Shown piece after piece: positions 1 to 5,771 of a stretch of 7,841 nt of DNA. The notes under the pieces were generated by a model. That model was not told the origin of the DNA. It made no database searches and saw only the letters and a list, made by a program, of their open reading frames with translations. How positions within the stretch are numbered: the first letter of the stretch is position 1; every line of letters starts with the position of its first letter. The translations under genes were made by a program, and so were the position numbers. Source of the DNA: CAZGOM01 sp964542875 (GTDB lineage Bacteria; Planctomycetota; Phycisphaerae; Phycisphaerales; Phycisphaeraceae); NCBI GenBank assembly GCA_964542875.1, contig CAZIWA010000184.1, positions 1-7,841 on the forward strand, read 5' to 3'.

Positions 1-2
1 CC

Positions 3-242
3 GCCCAGGTCACCCCCGTCTCAAACTGGGAATCCACCCCCCTCTGGCTCGACCGGCACTGGATCCCCGCCAACCCCAAAAAGAACGAACCCCGCCACGA
101 GCACTGGGACCTCCAATACCTCTTCCTCACCGATTCCCCCTCCCTCACGCTCCAAACCCTGGAAGTCTCCGACCACGCCTGGCAACCCCCTCAAACCCTC
201 TCCCCCGACACCGCAGCCCGTATCTCACTCGCTCTCGCCTGA
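3..242 (+). CDS. Nudix-like hydrolase, C-terminal fragment
   Basis: The reading frame is open from the left edge of the window to a TGA at 240-242, giving the last 79 residues of a protein whose start lies outside. The segment reads ...WLDRHWIPAN, then EPRHEHWDLQYLFLT about 10 residues on. A D-x-H-x-IPA stretch followed by EP-x-H-x-H-x-D and a hydrophobic strand is a pattern I know from the C-terminal half of one group of Nudix hydrolases, which cleave nucleoside diphosphates linked to another moiety. The diagnostic Nudix box (G-x5-E-x7-REUxEExGU) would lie upstream and cannot be checked here, so the assignment rests on the tail alone and the substrate is unknown. Codons end mainly in C, as in the other plus-strand genes. 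A GC-rich palindrome begins 4 bases after the stop. Confidence 0.6.
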   Translation, partial: AQVTPVSNWESTPLWLDRHWIPANPKKNEPRHEHWDLQYLFLTDSPSLTLQTLEVSDHAWQPPQTLSPDTAARISLALA

Positions 243-245
243 ACC

Positions 246-272
246 GGGAGCGCCGGCGTCCCGCCAGCTCCC
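246..272. repeat. GC-rich palindrome after the Nudix gene (REP-like or terminator)
   Basis: GGGAGC (246-251) pairs with GCTCCC (267-272). Inside it GGCG (255-258) pairs with CGCC (262-265), leaving a three-base loop. It starts just after the upstream stop codon, so it may end or protect that transcript, but no T-run follows. Read on the minus strand it gives SWRDAGAPG, which resembles translations of a dispersed intergenic repeat I associate with PVC-group genomes. The second reading is from memory and unverified. Confidence 0.5.
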
Positions 273-402
273 GATCAACCCCCTTCACCGACATAAGTGA
301 ACTCTTTGGTCGCCAATCTCCCTGAATCCACCTTCCGCAGAATCCGTCATGCACCCCCTCGCGCGATGACTCACTCCCCCCAATCGACTCCCCGCGTCAA
401 AC

Positions 403-433
403 CTTGTACCTTATCCCCTATCACTTGTACCTT
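403..433. promoter_or_regulatory. Direct repeat of CTTGTACCTT upstream of nagA
   Basis: The ten bases CTTGTACCTT occur at 403-412 and again at 424-433, exactly 21 bp apart, about two helical turns. The second copy ends 15 bp before the nagA ATG. Two identical sites on the same face of the helix suit a regulator binding side by side, but no known operator is recognised and no clear -35/-10 pair was found. Chance duplication remains possible. Confidence 0.25.
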
Positions 434-448
434 TTTTTCGGACTTCTC

Positions 449-1636
449 ATGACAACTCTTGCCTTCACCAACGCAAACCTCTGGATCGGCGACGGCGCCC
501 AATTCCACGGCCACGTCCTCGTCAACAACGGCACCATTTCCGAAGTCGGCACCGGCAAATACACCGGCAACCTCAAAACCATCGACCTCGCCGGCCAAAA
601 CCTCTCCCCCGGCCTCATCGACCTCATGGTCCTGGGCGGCTTCAATAAATCCATCCTCCGCGACGACCCCGCCGACATACTCACCGAGTACATCAAGCTC
701 GGCGTCACCAGTTGCCAGGTCTGCTCCGGCACCCTCCCGCCCGAGTCCAACAAGCAGGTTGCCGCAAACGTCCTGCGCTGCATGAAAAACGACAAGCCCA
801 ACGCCGCCCGCATGCTCGGCTACTACATGGAAGGCCCTTTCCAGGCTCCCCACCTCACCGGCGCCAGCCTCCAGGAAAACTCCCGGCCCGCCACCCCTGA
901 GCACGTCCAGCGTGTCCTCGCCGATGCCGGCGAAGCCCTCACCATGATCAACGTCGCCCCCGGCATTCCCGGCGATGCCGACGCCGTCAAAGCCTTCGTC
1001 GCCGCCGGCAAAATCGTCTCCATGGCCCACTCCGATGCGGACGCCGCCCGCATCACCGCCTGCCTGGAATCCGGCACCACCGTGCTGGGTCACGTCTTCG
1101 ACAACAACTCCGGCCTCATCGGCGATTCCGGCGTTCAGCAGCCCACCGTCGAGCATGTCGCCCTCGTCGACGAGCGTGTGAAGTTCATCCACCTCATCTG
1201 CGACGGCAGCCACGTCCACCCCATCCTCGTGAAGCTCGTCCTCCGCTGCCGCGGCACCCAAGCCATCATCCTCGTCACCGACTGCGTCCCCCGCGCCGGC
1301 TGCGAAGATGGTCCCTACATCTGGGATGACGGCCGCCACTTCTACAAAAAAGGCGGCGTCGGCCGCACCGACAAACACGGCCTCACCGGCAGCGCGCTCC
1401 TGCTTCCCGACCACCTCCGGAACTTCATCAAGTTCACCGGCACCCCCGCCCACAAAGCCATTCAGACCGTCACCTTGAACCCCGCCCTCTCCATCCACAA
1501 ATCACACCAGATCGGCCTCCTCGCCCCCGGCCGCCACGCCGACCTGGCCGTCTGGGACAACCAGCTCAACCTCAAACGCGTCTTCAAATCCGCCATCGAA
1601 TCCCCAATCTCCCCCTTCGCGGAAATCACCGTTTAA
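449..1636 (+). CDS. nagA: N-acetylglucosamine-6-phosphate deacetylase (divergent NagA)
   Basis: This 395-residue protein has the amidohydrolase layout of NagA, which removes acetate from N-acetylglucosamine-6-phosphate in the cytoplasm to feed amino-sugar catabolism or wall recycling. Visible landmarks are the N-terminal strand region leading to SPGLIDL (53-59), MEGPF with metal ligand E128, MAHSDA with H194, GHVFDNN with H215, CDGSHVHP (251-258), VTDCVPRAG with the likely catalytic D278, LTGS (312-315), NPA (344-346), and the closing GLLAPGRHADLAVWD (356-370). Length is normal for the family. Two sites are unusual: the usual H-x-H after PG-x-ID is M60-V-L62, and the usual THLFNAM is GHVFDNN, so substrate or metal use may differ. 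The ATG at 449 is preferred over an in-frame TTG at 404, because family homology begins right after it. No clear Shine-Dalgarno is seen. The gene is convergent with the sialidase-like gene. Confidence 0.85.
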   Translation: MTTLAFTNANLWIGDGAQFHGHVLVNNGTISEVGTGKYTGNLKTIDLAGQNLSPGLIDLMVLGGFNKSILRDDPADILTEYIKLGVTSCQVCSGTLPPESNKQVAANVLRCMKNDKPNAARMLGYYMEGPFQAPHLTGASLQENSRPATPEHVQRVLADAGEALTMINVAPGIPGDADAVKAFVAAGKIVSMAHSDADAARITACLESGTTVLGHVFDNNSGLIGDSGVQQPTVEHVALVDERVKFIHLICDGSHVHPILVKLVLRCRGTQAIILVTDCVPRAGCEDGPYIWDDGRHFYKKGGVGRTDKHGLTGSALLLPDHLRNFIKFTGTPAHKAIQTVTLNPALSIHKSHQIGLLAPGRHADLAVWDNQLNLKRVFKSAIESPISPFAEITV

Positions 1637-1734
1637 GATAGAGGGCCAATACCGCGCACCCGGTAAATCTCACGCGTCAACTCTCTGGCTTTCTGCCATG
1701 CGGCAATATCCTCAAATGAAGTTATGGAACCCAT
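1633..1734 (-). pseudogene. Truncated four-helix-bundle (23S rRNA IVS-type) protein
   Basis: On the minus strand an ATG at 1734 opens 33 codons ending in a TAA at 1635-1633. The start, MGSITSFEDIAAWQKAREL followed by TREIYRV, matches the N-terminus of the small four-helix-bundle proteins first described from 23S rRNA intervening sequences, where S-F-E-D-x-x-x-WQKAREL is the signature. Full members are about 110-130 residues and continue with a QIRRAxxSIxxNIAEG helix. Here homology stops after about 26 residues, and a short tail (RGIGPLS) runs into the stop, which overlaps the nagA TAA. Nothing of the remaining helices is present, since nagA occupies that DNA. I read it as a gene remnant truncated at the 3' end of nagA. 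A functional micro-protein is unlikely. Confidence 0.72.
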
Positions 1735-1780
1735 ACCCCCCCATATGAAATTCTTAACCTCTGAAAACTCTTCAAGTCTT

Positions 1781-1822
1781 GACTCTGGACGCGGGACCCG
1801 GCACCCGGGACACGGGACGACT
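1781..1822. repeat. Degenerate heptanucleotide tandem repeat
   Basis: Consecutive seven-base units run GACTCTG, GACGCGG, GACCCGG, CACCCGG, GACACGG, GACGACT, consensus GACnCGG, equivalent to CGGGACn when rotated. The array ends about two bases beyond the sialidase-like gene's stop, in the convergent space shared with the gene remnant. The same CGGG-based heptamer recurs at 4836-4917. It resembles the short tandemly repeated repetitive sequences with seven-base units known from other bacteria. Confidence 0.7.
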
Positions 1823-1824
1823 TC

Positions 1825-3012
1825 TTACCCCGCCGAATGCGCCGGATAAAGCTTATTCGGCTCCGTCCAGCAGATCCTCGCCGCCCACACCCGGTTGTCG
1901 CTCCCGTACTTCTCGCACCCCTTGGGCTGCATCCATTCCGCAACAGTCACCCAAGTCTCGTTTTCGTTCACGTTGACCACCGCGAAGTTGCCCGTCCGCG
2001 TCCCCTTTTCCGGCGTCACGATGGTTTCAGTCGACCGGATCAACCGCAGCGTCTTGGTGTCCACCTTGCTCATCACCAGCGGCGCGCGATGCCGGAACAC
2101 ATGGTCGTTGTTGAGCCCGCGCCGGGTGTACACCAGGTACAGCCCGCCGTGATGCGCCACCCAGTGCTGCTGGGTGTTGTAGTTCCCCAGTTCCTGCCCG
2201 TCATCAAAGTGCCAGATGACCGGGTCGGAATAGTTCAACCCATCGTCTGAAACACTCACGTATCCGAACTTGTCATTACGCATCGTCAGGTAATACCGGC
2301 CTTCAAACCCGATCACCGACGGCTCATACAGCCCGCGGGGCGTTGACACCGAAAGCTCATTGCCATGCTCGATGTATGTCAGCTTTTCGCCGTCGAATGC
2401 GCACCGCATCACCGCCGCCTTGTAAGACGTCCCCCATGAATTCTTGGAGTCTTCCAGGCCCTTGAAATAAATCGGCAGCAAAATCGTCCCGTCGGCCATG
2501 TCATACCGCTGCGCCGACCCCGAGCCCGATGAATAAAACCGGCCATCCAGCTCCGGCATCTTCACCGTCTCCCAGGTCGACCATGTCCGCGCTTCCGGGT
2601 TGTACACGGTGTAAGCAGATGCGCGCTTGCGCGGGTCGGGCTCCAGGTCGTCCCCCAGGTATCGCGCCACATGTCCCGTCATAAGCAGTTTGCCCGTTTT
2701 GCTGTGCCATGCGGGCGTCGCATCACAAATGACGGATTCAATCCCGCCTTCTTCTTTTTTGCGTCCCAGCGTCTGGTGTTCCGTCGGCCCGGTCCACGTT
2801 TTGCCCAGGTCATCCGTGCGCATCTCGTTCAGCGCGAAAAAGATATCCGACCCCGAAAGCAGCAATTTCTGCATCGTCATCACCACCGAAGCCGGTTTGC
2901 CGTTGGCCGCCGGCATCGCCCCCGCACGCGGGTGCACCCAGCACGTTTTTCCGTCAAATCCCTGGCTTACCACGTCCAACTTCAAAACGAATTCTGGTTT
3001 CTGAGTGCTCAT
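1825..3012 (-). CDS. Sialidase/BNR beta-propeller family protein
   Basis: This 395-residue protein looks like the six-bladed propeller shared by sialidases and related glycan-acting proteins. A clear Asp-box lies at 66-73 (TDDLGKTW) and a degenerate one at 254-261 (VSDDGLNY). The segments LYEPSVIGFEGRYYLTMRND (228-247) and NYNTQQHWVAHHGGLYLVYT (277-296) are typical of this family, with R245 a candidate for one of the conserved arginines. I cannot assign the full arginine triad or the acid and tyrosine residues, so sialic acid cleavage is not established; such proteins in Planctomycetota are often named sialidase by fold only. There is no signal peptide, which is odd for a host-glycan sialidase and suggests a cytoplasmic substrate. 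The ATG at 3012 has AAGGA about 15 bases upstream, a weak ribosome site. The gene is divergent from the metallophosphoesterase and convergent with nagA. Confidence 0.7.
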   Translation of the reverse strand: MSTQKPEFVLKLDVVSQGFDGKTCWVHPRAGAMPAANGKPASVVMTMQKLLLSGSDIFFALNEMRTDDLGKTWTGPTEHQTLGRKKEEGGIESVICDATPAWHSKTGKLLMTGHVARYLGDDLEPDPRKRASAYTVYNPEARTWSTWETVKMPELDGRFYSSGSGSAQRYDMADGTILLPIYFKGLEDSKNSWGTSYKAAVMRCAFDGEKLTYIEHGNELSVSTPRGLYEPSVIGFEGRYYLTMRNDKFGYVSVSDDGLNYSDPVIWHFDDGQELGNYNTQQHWVAHHGGLYLVYTRRGLNNDHVFRHRAPLVMSKVDTKTLRLIRSTETIVTPEKGTRTGNFAVVNVNENETWVTVAEWMQPKGCEKYGSDNRVWAARICWTEPNKLYPAHSAG

Positions 3013-3076
3013 GGCCGTTGTGAATCATCCTTAAAGTGTGAAAGACGCCATCGATCTCTGCGTAGAATGCCCGCAG

Positions 3077-3904
3077 ATGGCCCCAAGAACGCTCATCATA
3101 TCGGACACTCACTTCGGCGACGCGGTCAAGTCCGCCGGCCCCGTCGAACGCTTCAAGTCGCTCTTGAACATCACCGACCATCTCGTCATCAACGGCGACG
3201 GTTTTGAATTTGAGCCCCCCCGCGCCCGCTCCATCGCCAACGACTCCCACGCCCGGCTCATCGACCTCTGCCATGAGAAAAACGTCCAGTTCACCACCAT
3301 CTCCGGCAACCATGATCCTCACGACGCCTGGCCCCGGCACCTCTTCTTCGCGCAGGACAAAATCCTTCTCTCTCACGGCGACGCTTTCCACCCCGGCATT
3401 AGCCCCTGGTGCTCCGTCGCCACCCACCTGGCCAAGGCCTACGCAGACGCCATCGCCTCCCTGGCCGCCCAGGGGCATCCCGACACCCTCCAGACCCGCC
3501 TGCTCGCCGCCCACATGGCCAACAAAGCCGAGTGGCACCGCGAAACCTCCCCCGCCGGCCACGTCGCCAAGCGCACCACCATCCTCGGTCTGGCCCTTGC
3601 CCCGCATAAGATCGTCAAGCTCTTCAACTACTGGCGCACCATCCCCCGCCTCACCAGCCAGTTCACCCAGACCTACGCCCCCCAGACCCGGATCGTCATC
3701 TTCGGCCACACCCACCACGAAGGCATCTGGCAGCGGCACAACCGCTGGATCATCAACACCGGCGCCTACCACTTTCCCGGCCGCCCCCTGGCCTGCACCC
3801 TCATCGGCCAAACCCTCAAAGTCCACCGGCTCCGCCTTCAAAACGACCAATACCAGCTCGCCCCCAAACCCCTGCTGGAACTGAACCTCGATTCCCTCGT
3901 TTAA
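3077..3904 (+). CDS. Calcineurin-like metallophosphoesterase, LpxH-like
   Basis: The 275-residue protein carries all the metal-binding blocks of the calcineurin-like phosphoesterase fold: SDTH (D10, H12), NGDGFEFE (D41), GNHD (N78, H79), SHGD (H100) and GHTHH (H211, H213). Between HGD and GHTH lie about 100 mostly helical residues (104-200), an arrangement reminiscent of the helical lid of UDP-2,3-diacylglucosamine hydrolases (LpxH). The LpxH block GDLFE-x-W is replaced by GDGFEFE, so a role in lipid A synthesis is possible but not shown. No signal peptide or membrane segment is visible. An in-frame GTG at 3038 would add 13 residues, but the ATG at 3077 places the first beta strand (RTLIISDTH) at the normal distance from the start. 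It lies 64 bp from the divergent sialidase-like gene and stands alone. Confidence 0.8.
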   Translation: MAPRTLIISDTHFGDAVKSAGPVERFKSLLNITDHLVINGDGFEFEPPRARSIANDSHARLIDLCHEKNVQFTTISGNHDPHDAWPRHLFFAQDKILLSHGDAFHPGISPWCSVATHLAKAYADAIASLAAQGHPDTLQTRLLAAHMANKAEWHRETSPAGHVAKRTTILGLALAPHKIVKLFNYWRTIPRLTSQFTQTYAPQTRIVIFGHTHHEGIWQRHNRWIINTGAYHFPGRPLACTLIGQTLKVHRLRLQNDQYQLAPKPLLELNLDSLV

Positions 3905-3906
3905 CT

Positions 3907-3950
3907 CTTCGCAATCTCCCTCAGGGCAATTGTATTTAGACAATGCGAAG
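3907..3950 (+). terminator. Possible terminator hairpin after the metallophosphoesterase
   Basis: CTTCGCA (3907-3913) is complementary to TGCGAAG (3944-3950), and an inner ATTGT (3929-3933) pairs with ACAAT (3940-3944) around a six-base loop. The two stems share base 3944, so only one can use it. The structure begins two bases after the stop codon. No T-run follows, so factor-independent termination is doubtful. Confidence 0.3.
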
Positions 3951-4166
3951 GCGCTTGCACCCGCGGTATCGGGTTTGCGGGTTGGCGGGGCATCGAAAAA
4001 ATCCAATCCATCCCAGGTGGATGCCCCTTTGATATCCCAAACCTCAATCAACCTACTTATAGACACTCGATAGCCCGGTCACCGGACAACCCGGGCGCGT
4101 GGGCCTTCGGCAAATGCGATTGCCCTGCAATTTCCCTCCCCCTCCACTACACATCCGTAAACAGAC

Positions 4167-4175
4167 TGCTACAAT
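4167..4175 (+). promoter_or_regulatory. Extended -10 promoter for clpP
   Basis: TGCTACAAT (4167-4175) is an extended -10 element: TG, one base, then TACAAT, which differs from TATAAT at one base. No good -35 hexamer lies 16-18 bp upstream, as is usual for extended -10 promoters. Transcription would begin near 4182, giving a leader of about 25 bases that contains the ribosome site. Confidence 0.5.
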
Positions 4176-4194
4176 TCGACACCGACCGAAAAAC

Positions 4195-4199
4195 AAAGG
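4195..4199 (+). promoter_or_regulatory. Ribosome binding site of clpP
   Basis: AAAGG lies 7 bases before the ATG at 4207. It supports that start over an in-frame codon at 4099, which would add 36 proline- and arginine-rich residues absent from ClpP and would place the start upstream of the promoter. Confidence 0.6.
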
Positions 4200-4206
4200 T
4201 GTTTCC

Positions 4207-4833
4207 ATGACATTGATCCCCTACGTAATCGACAAAACCGGCCGCGGCGAGCGCTCCTACGACATCTACTCGCGCCTCCTCAAAGACCGGATCATCTTCC
4301 TTGGCGGCCCCGTCACCGACGATTCCGCCAACGTCATCGTCGCCCAGTTGCTCTTCCTCTCCAACGAAGACCCCAACGCCGACATCCACTTCTACATCAA
4401 CTCCCCAGGCGGCTCCGTCTCCGCTGGCCTGGGCGTCTACGACACCATGCAGTTCATCCGCCCCAAGATCGCCACTTACTGCATCGGCATGGCCGCCTCC
4501 ATGGGCGCAATGCTCCTGCTCGCCGGCGCAAAGGGCAAACGCCACACCCTCCCCAACTCCAAAGTCCTCCTCCACCAGCCCCTCATCGGCGGCGTGATGG
4601 AAGGCGTCGCCACCGACCTGGGCATTCACGCCAAGGAAATGCTCAAAACCAAAAATCGCCTCTACGAAATCATTGCCCATCACACCGGCAAAGACATGGC
4701 CACCATCGTCAAAGACTGCGAACGTGACTACTGGCTCGACGCCCAGGAAGCCGTCGACTACGGCTGCGTCGACAAAGTCCTCACCCGCATCCCCGACACC
4801 CTCGCCGCAAACCACAAGAAAGACGACGAATAA
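4207..4833 (+). CDS. clpP: ATP-dependent Clp protease proteolytic subunit
   Basis: This 208-residue protein aligns with ClpP along its whole length. ClpP forms a double seven-membered barrel that degrades proteins unfolded and fed in by ClpX or ClpA in the cytoplasm. Landmarks are the N-terminal LIPYVIDKTGRGERSYDIYS (3-22), YINSPGGSVSAG (63-74), GMAASMGAMLL with nucleophile S98, LLHQPL with H123, and CERDYWLDAQEAVDYG with D174 as the third triad residue by alignment with other ClpPs. Between the histidine and ATD the sequence IGGVMEGV is two residues longer than in E. coli, a mild lineage feature in the handle region. No long propeptide is evident. No clpX, tig or second clpP is adjacent in the window, so the usual cluster is absent. 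Expression likely starts from the extended -10 promoter just upstream. A large hairpin begins two bases after the stop. Confidence 0.96.
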   Translation: MTLIPYVIDKTGRGERSYDIYSRLLKDRIIFLGGPVTDDSANVIVAQLLFLSNEDPNADIHFYINSPGGSVSAGLGVYDTMQFIRPKIATYCIGMAASMGAMLLLAGAKGKRHTLPNSKVLLHQPLIGGVMEGVATDLGIHAKEMLKTKNRLYEIIAHHTGKDMATIVKDCERDYWLDAQEAVDYGCVDKVLTRIPDTLAANHKKDDE

Positions 4834-4835
4834 AC

Positions 4836-4914
4836 CGGGTTTCGGGATACGGGTCTCGGGTTAAGGGTGCAGAAATTTCCTTTCTGAAACCCGAAACCCG
4901 AGCCCCGAGACCCG
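4836..4914. repeat. Inverted heptamer arrays forming a large hairpin
   Basis: Two arrays of seven-base repeats face each other. The left reads CGGGTTT, CGGGATA, CGGGTCT, CGGGTTA; the right, on the other strand, CGGGTCT, CGGGGCT, CGGGTTT, CGGGTTT. As RNA, 4836-4846 pairs with 4904-4914 (one G-U) and 4851-4862 with 4888-4899 (one mismatch), separated by a 4x4 internal loop. At the tip CAGAAA (4870-4875) pairs with TTTCTG (4881-4886). The structure fills nearly the whole clpP-lipoprotein gap. It may stabilise or attenuate the transcript, and its right end touches the GAGG ribosome site. Confidence 0.8.
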
Positions 4915-4917
4915 AGG
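4914..4917 (+). promoter_or_regulatory. Ribosome binding site of the lipoprotein gene, inside the repeat
   Basis: GAGG, 10 bases before the ATG at 4928, is the only purine-rich match upstream. It belongs to the last heptamer of the inverted repeat, and its first G pairs at the foot of the hairpin, so folding could limit access to it. Confidence 0.4.
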
Positions 4918-4927
4918 CTTCCCTCCC

Positions 4928-5557
4928 ATGCCCCGCCCGCTCTCCATCCTCGCCTTGGTCGCTCTCGCCACCCTCACCGGTTGCAAGAGCGACTTTTCCA
5001 ATTCCTCCGACCGACTGCGCAAGGAAAACCTCGAGCTTCAAAACCAGGTCAACATCCTGACCAAGAACATTGAGCTCCGCCTTGCCGAAGTCAAAACCCT
5101 CGAAGAGCAGATCGGCGCCCAGCGATCCAAGATCCCCGGGGCTGAAGTCCCCCGCCTGGTCAAAATCTCTTTCGGCCGCTACTCCGGCCTGATCGACACC
5201 AACCGCGACAAGCTCGCCGATACCCTCCGCTTCTACGTCGTCTTTGAAGACCAGCAAGGCCGCTTCCTCCCCAGCGCAGGCAAAGCGGTTATTCAAGTCG
5301 TCGACATCCGCCCCGGCCAGCCCCCCAAGACCCTCGCCGAAGCAGACTTCGACCCCAAAGCCGTCGACCAGGCCTACCGCTCCGGCATCACCGGCACCCA
5401 CTACACCTTCGATGTCCCCGTCCCCAGCGCCCTCAACGAAAGCATTCGCACTGCCACGGTCAAAATGACCTTCACCGAAGCCACCACCGGCGTCGACATC
5501 GTTGTCGAAAAAGACTTCGACCTCTCCCCCATCTCCCGCCAGCTCCCCCTCCAATAA
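4928..5557 (+). CDS. Lipoprotein with coiled coil, unknown function
   Basis: The 209-residue product begins MPRPLSILALVALATLTGCK, a short lipoprotein signal with lipobox LTGC and lipidated C19. The following K20 and S21 are not an inner-membrane retention signal, so outer-membrane placement is likely in a Gram-negative cell. Residues about 27-66 (DRLRKENLELQNQVNILTKN and on) show heptad spacing of a parallel coiled coil, probably an oligomerising stalk. Residues about 74-200 alternate hydrophobic and polar positions like a beta domain, with a D-T-N-R-D-K-L-A-D turn (90-98) recalling a calcium-loop or EF-like turn, and FYVVFEDQQGRFLP (102-115). I do not recognise the family, and no enzyme motif is seen. 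It follows clpP by 94 bp in the same direction and may be co-transcribed, although the hairpin between them could separate expression. Confidence 0.8.
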   Translation: MPRPLSILALVALATLTGCKSDFSNSSDRLRKENLELQNQVNILTKNIELRLAEVKTLEEQIGAQRSKIPGAEVPRLVKISFGRYSGLIDTNRDKLADTLRFYVVFEDQQGRFLPSAGKAVIQVVDIRPGQPPKTLAEADFDPKAVDQAYRSGITGTHYTFDVPVPSALNESIRTATVKMTFTEATTGVDIVVEKDFDLSPISRQLPLQ

Positions 5558-5577
5558 TCCACTCCGACTCTAAGGTA

Positions 5578-5616
5578 GGGTGCGGCCGAGTCCGCGAGGC
5601 CCACCACGCCGCATCC
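5578..5616. terminator. Hairpin downstream of the lipoprotein gene
   Basis: GGGTGCGGC (5578-5586) pairs with GCCGCATCC (5608-5616), nine base pairs with one G-U, around a 21-base loop. It lies 20 bp after the lipoprotein stop, between convergent genes, so a terminator role for either strand is reasonable, but no T-run follows. It may also be part of a dispersed repeat, because the duplicated 55-bp segment starts at the very next base. Confidence 0.45.
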
Positions 5617-5671
5617 CCGTCCCCTCAAACACACAAATCACCAAGCAGCCCCCCTTCAAACCGGTGCCGCA
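5617..5671. repeat. 55-bp segment, copy left of the gap
   Basis: This segment (begins CCGTCCCCTC, ends GGTGCCGCA) is identical base for base to 5772-5826 and stops exactly where the N-run begins. It has no coding character. See the gap entry for the likely assembly explanation. Confidence 0.9.
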
Positions 5672-5771
5672 NNNNNNNNNNNNNNNNNNNNNNNNNNNNN
5701 NNNNNNNNNNNNNNNNNNNNNNNNNNNNNNNNNNNNNNNNNNNNNNNNNNNNNNNNNNNNNNNNNNNNNNN
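5672..5771. other. Assembly gap of exactly 100 N
   Basis: One hundred consecutive N bases, a conventional placeholder length and not a measured sequence. Both flanks are the same 55 bp, a common de Bruijn k-mer size, which suggests that two contig ends share one graph vertex. The true distance may therefore be zero or negative, or the locus may be an unresolved tandem repeat. Confidence 0.97.

Larger units (their letters stand above)
3905..4206. other. 302-bp intergenic region of unusual composition
   Basis: The space between the metallophosphoesterase and clpP holds no gene I can support. It contains a hairpin just after the upstream stop (3907-3950), G-tracts at 3965, 3971, 3979 and 3987, short inverted repeats CCGGT/ACCGG (4075-4085) and ATTGC/GCAAT (4119-4131), and the clpP promoter and ribosome site at its right end. 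Around 3950-4020 the plus strand is locally G-rich, unlike the C-rich surroundings. A plus frame there reads LYLDNAKALAP...INLLIDTR up to a TAG at about 4071, without a credible start or a recognised family. Confidence 0.5.

Noticed and set aside
404..448. TTG start that would extend NagA by 15 residues
   Set aside because: The added residues are hydrophobic and aromatic, do not fit a cytoplasmic NagA, and cover the upstream direct repeat; the ATG at 449 starts at the family N-terminus.
371..1498. Long open frame on the minus strand opposite nagA, and similar ones at 2954-4066, 4147-4815, 4781-5554 and 6757-7803
   Set aside because: They are antisense to well-supported genes. C-ending codons leave few antisense stops and give Gly/Asp/Val/Glu/Ala-rich translations with no motifs.
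449..3012. NagA plus the sialidase-like protein as a sialic acid catabolic operon
   Set aside because: The genes are convergent, no lyase, epimerase, kinase or transporter is present, and sialidase activity is not proven.
3038..3076. GTG start that would extend the metallophosphoesterase
   Set aside because: It adds 13 residues before a complete first strand and leaves only 25 bp to the divergent gene. It is possible but less likely.
4075..4131. tRNA or small structured RNA from the short inverted repeats before clpP
   Set aside because: The stems are 4-5 bp, do not form a cloverleaf, and no T-loop or anticodon arm pattern is present.
4836..4914. Riboswitch between clpP and the lipoprotein gene
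   Set aside because: The pairing comes from simple seven-base repeats, and no conserved aptamer core is recognised.
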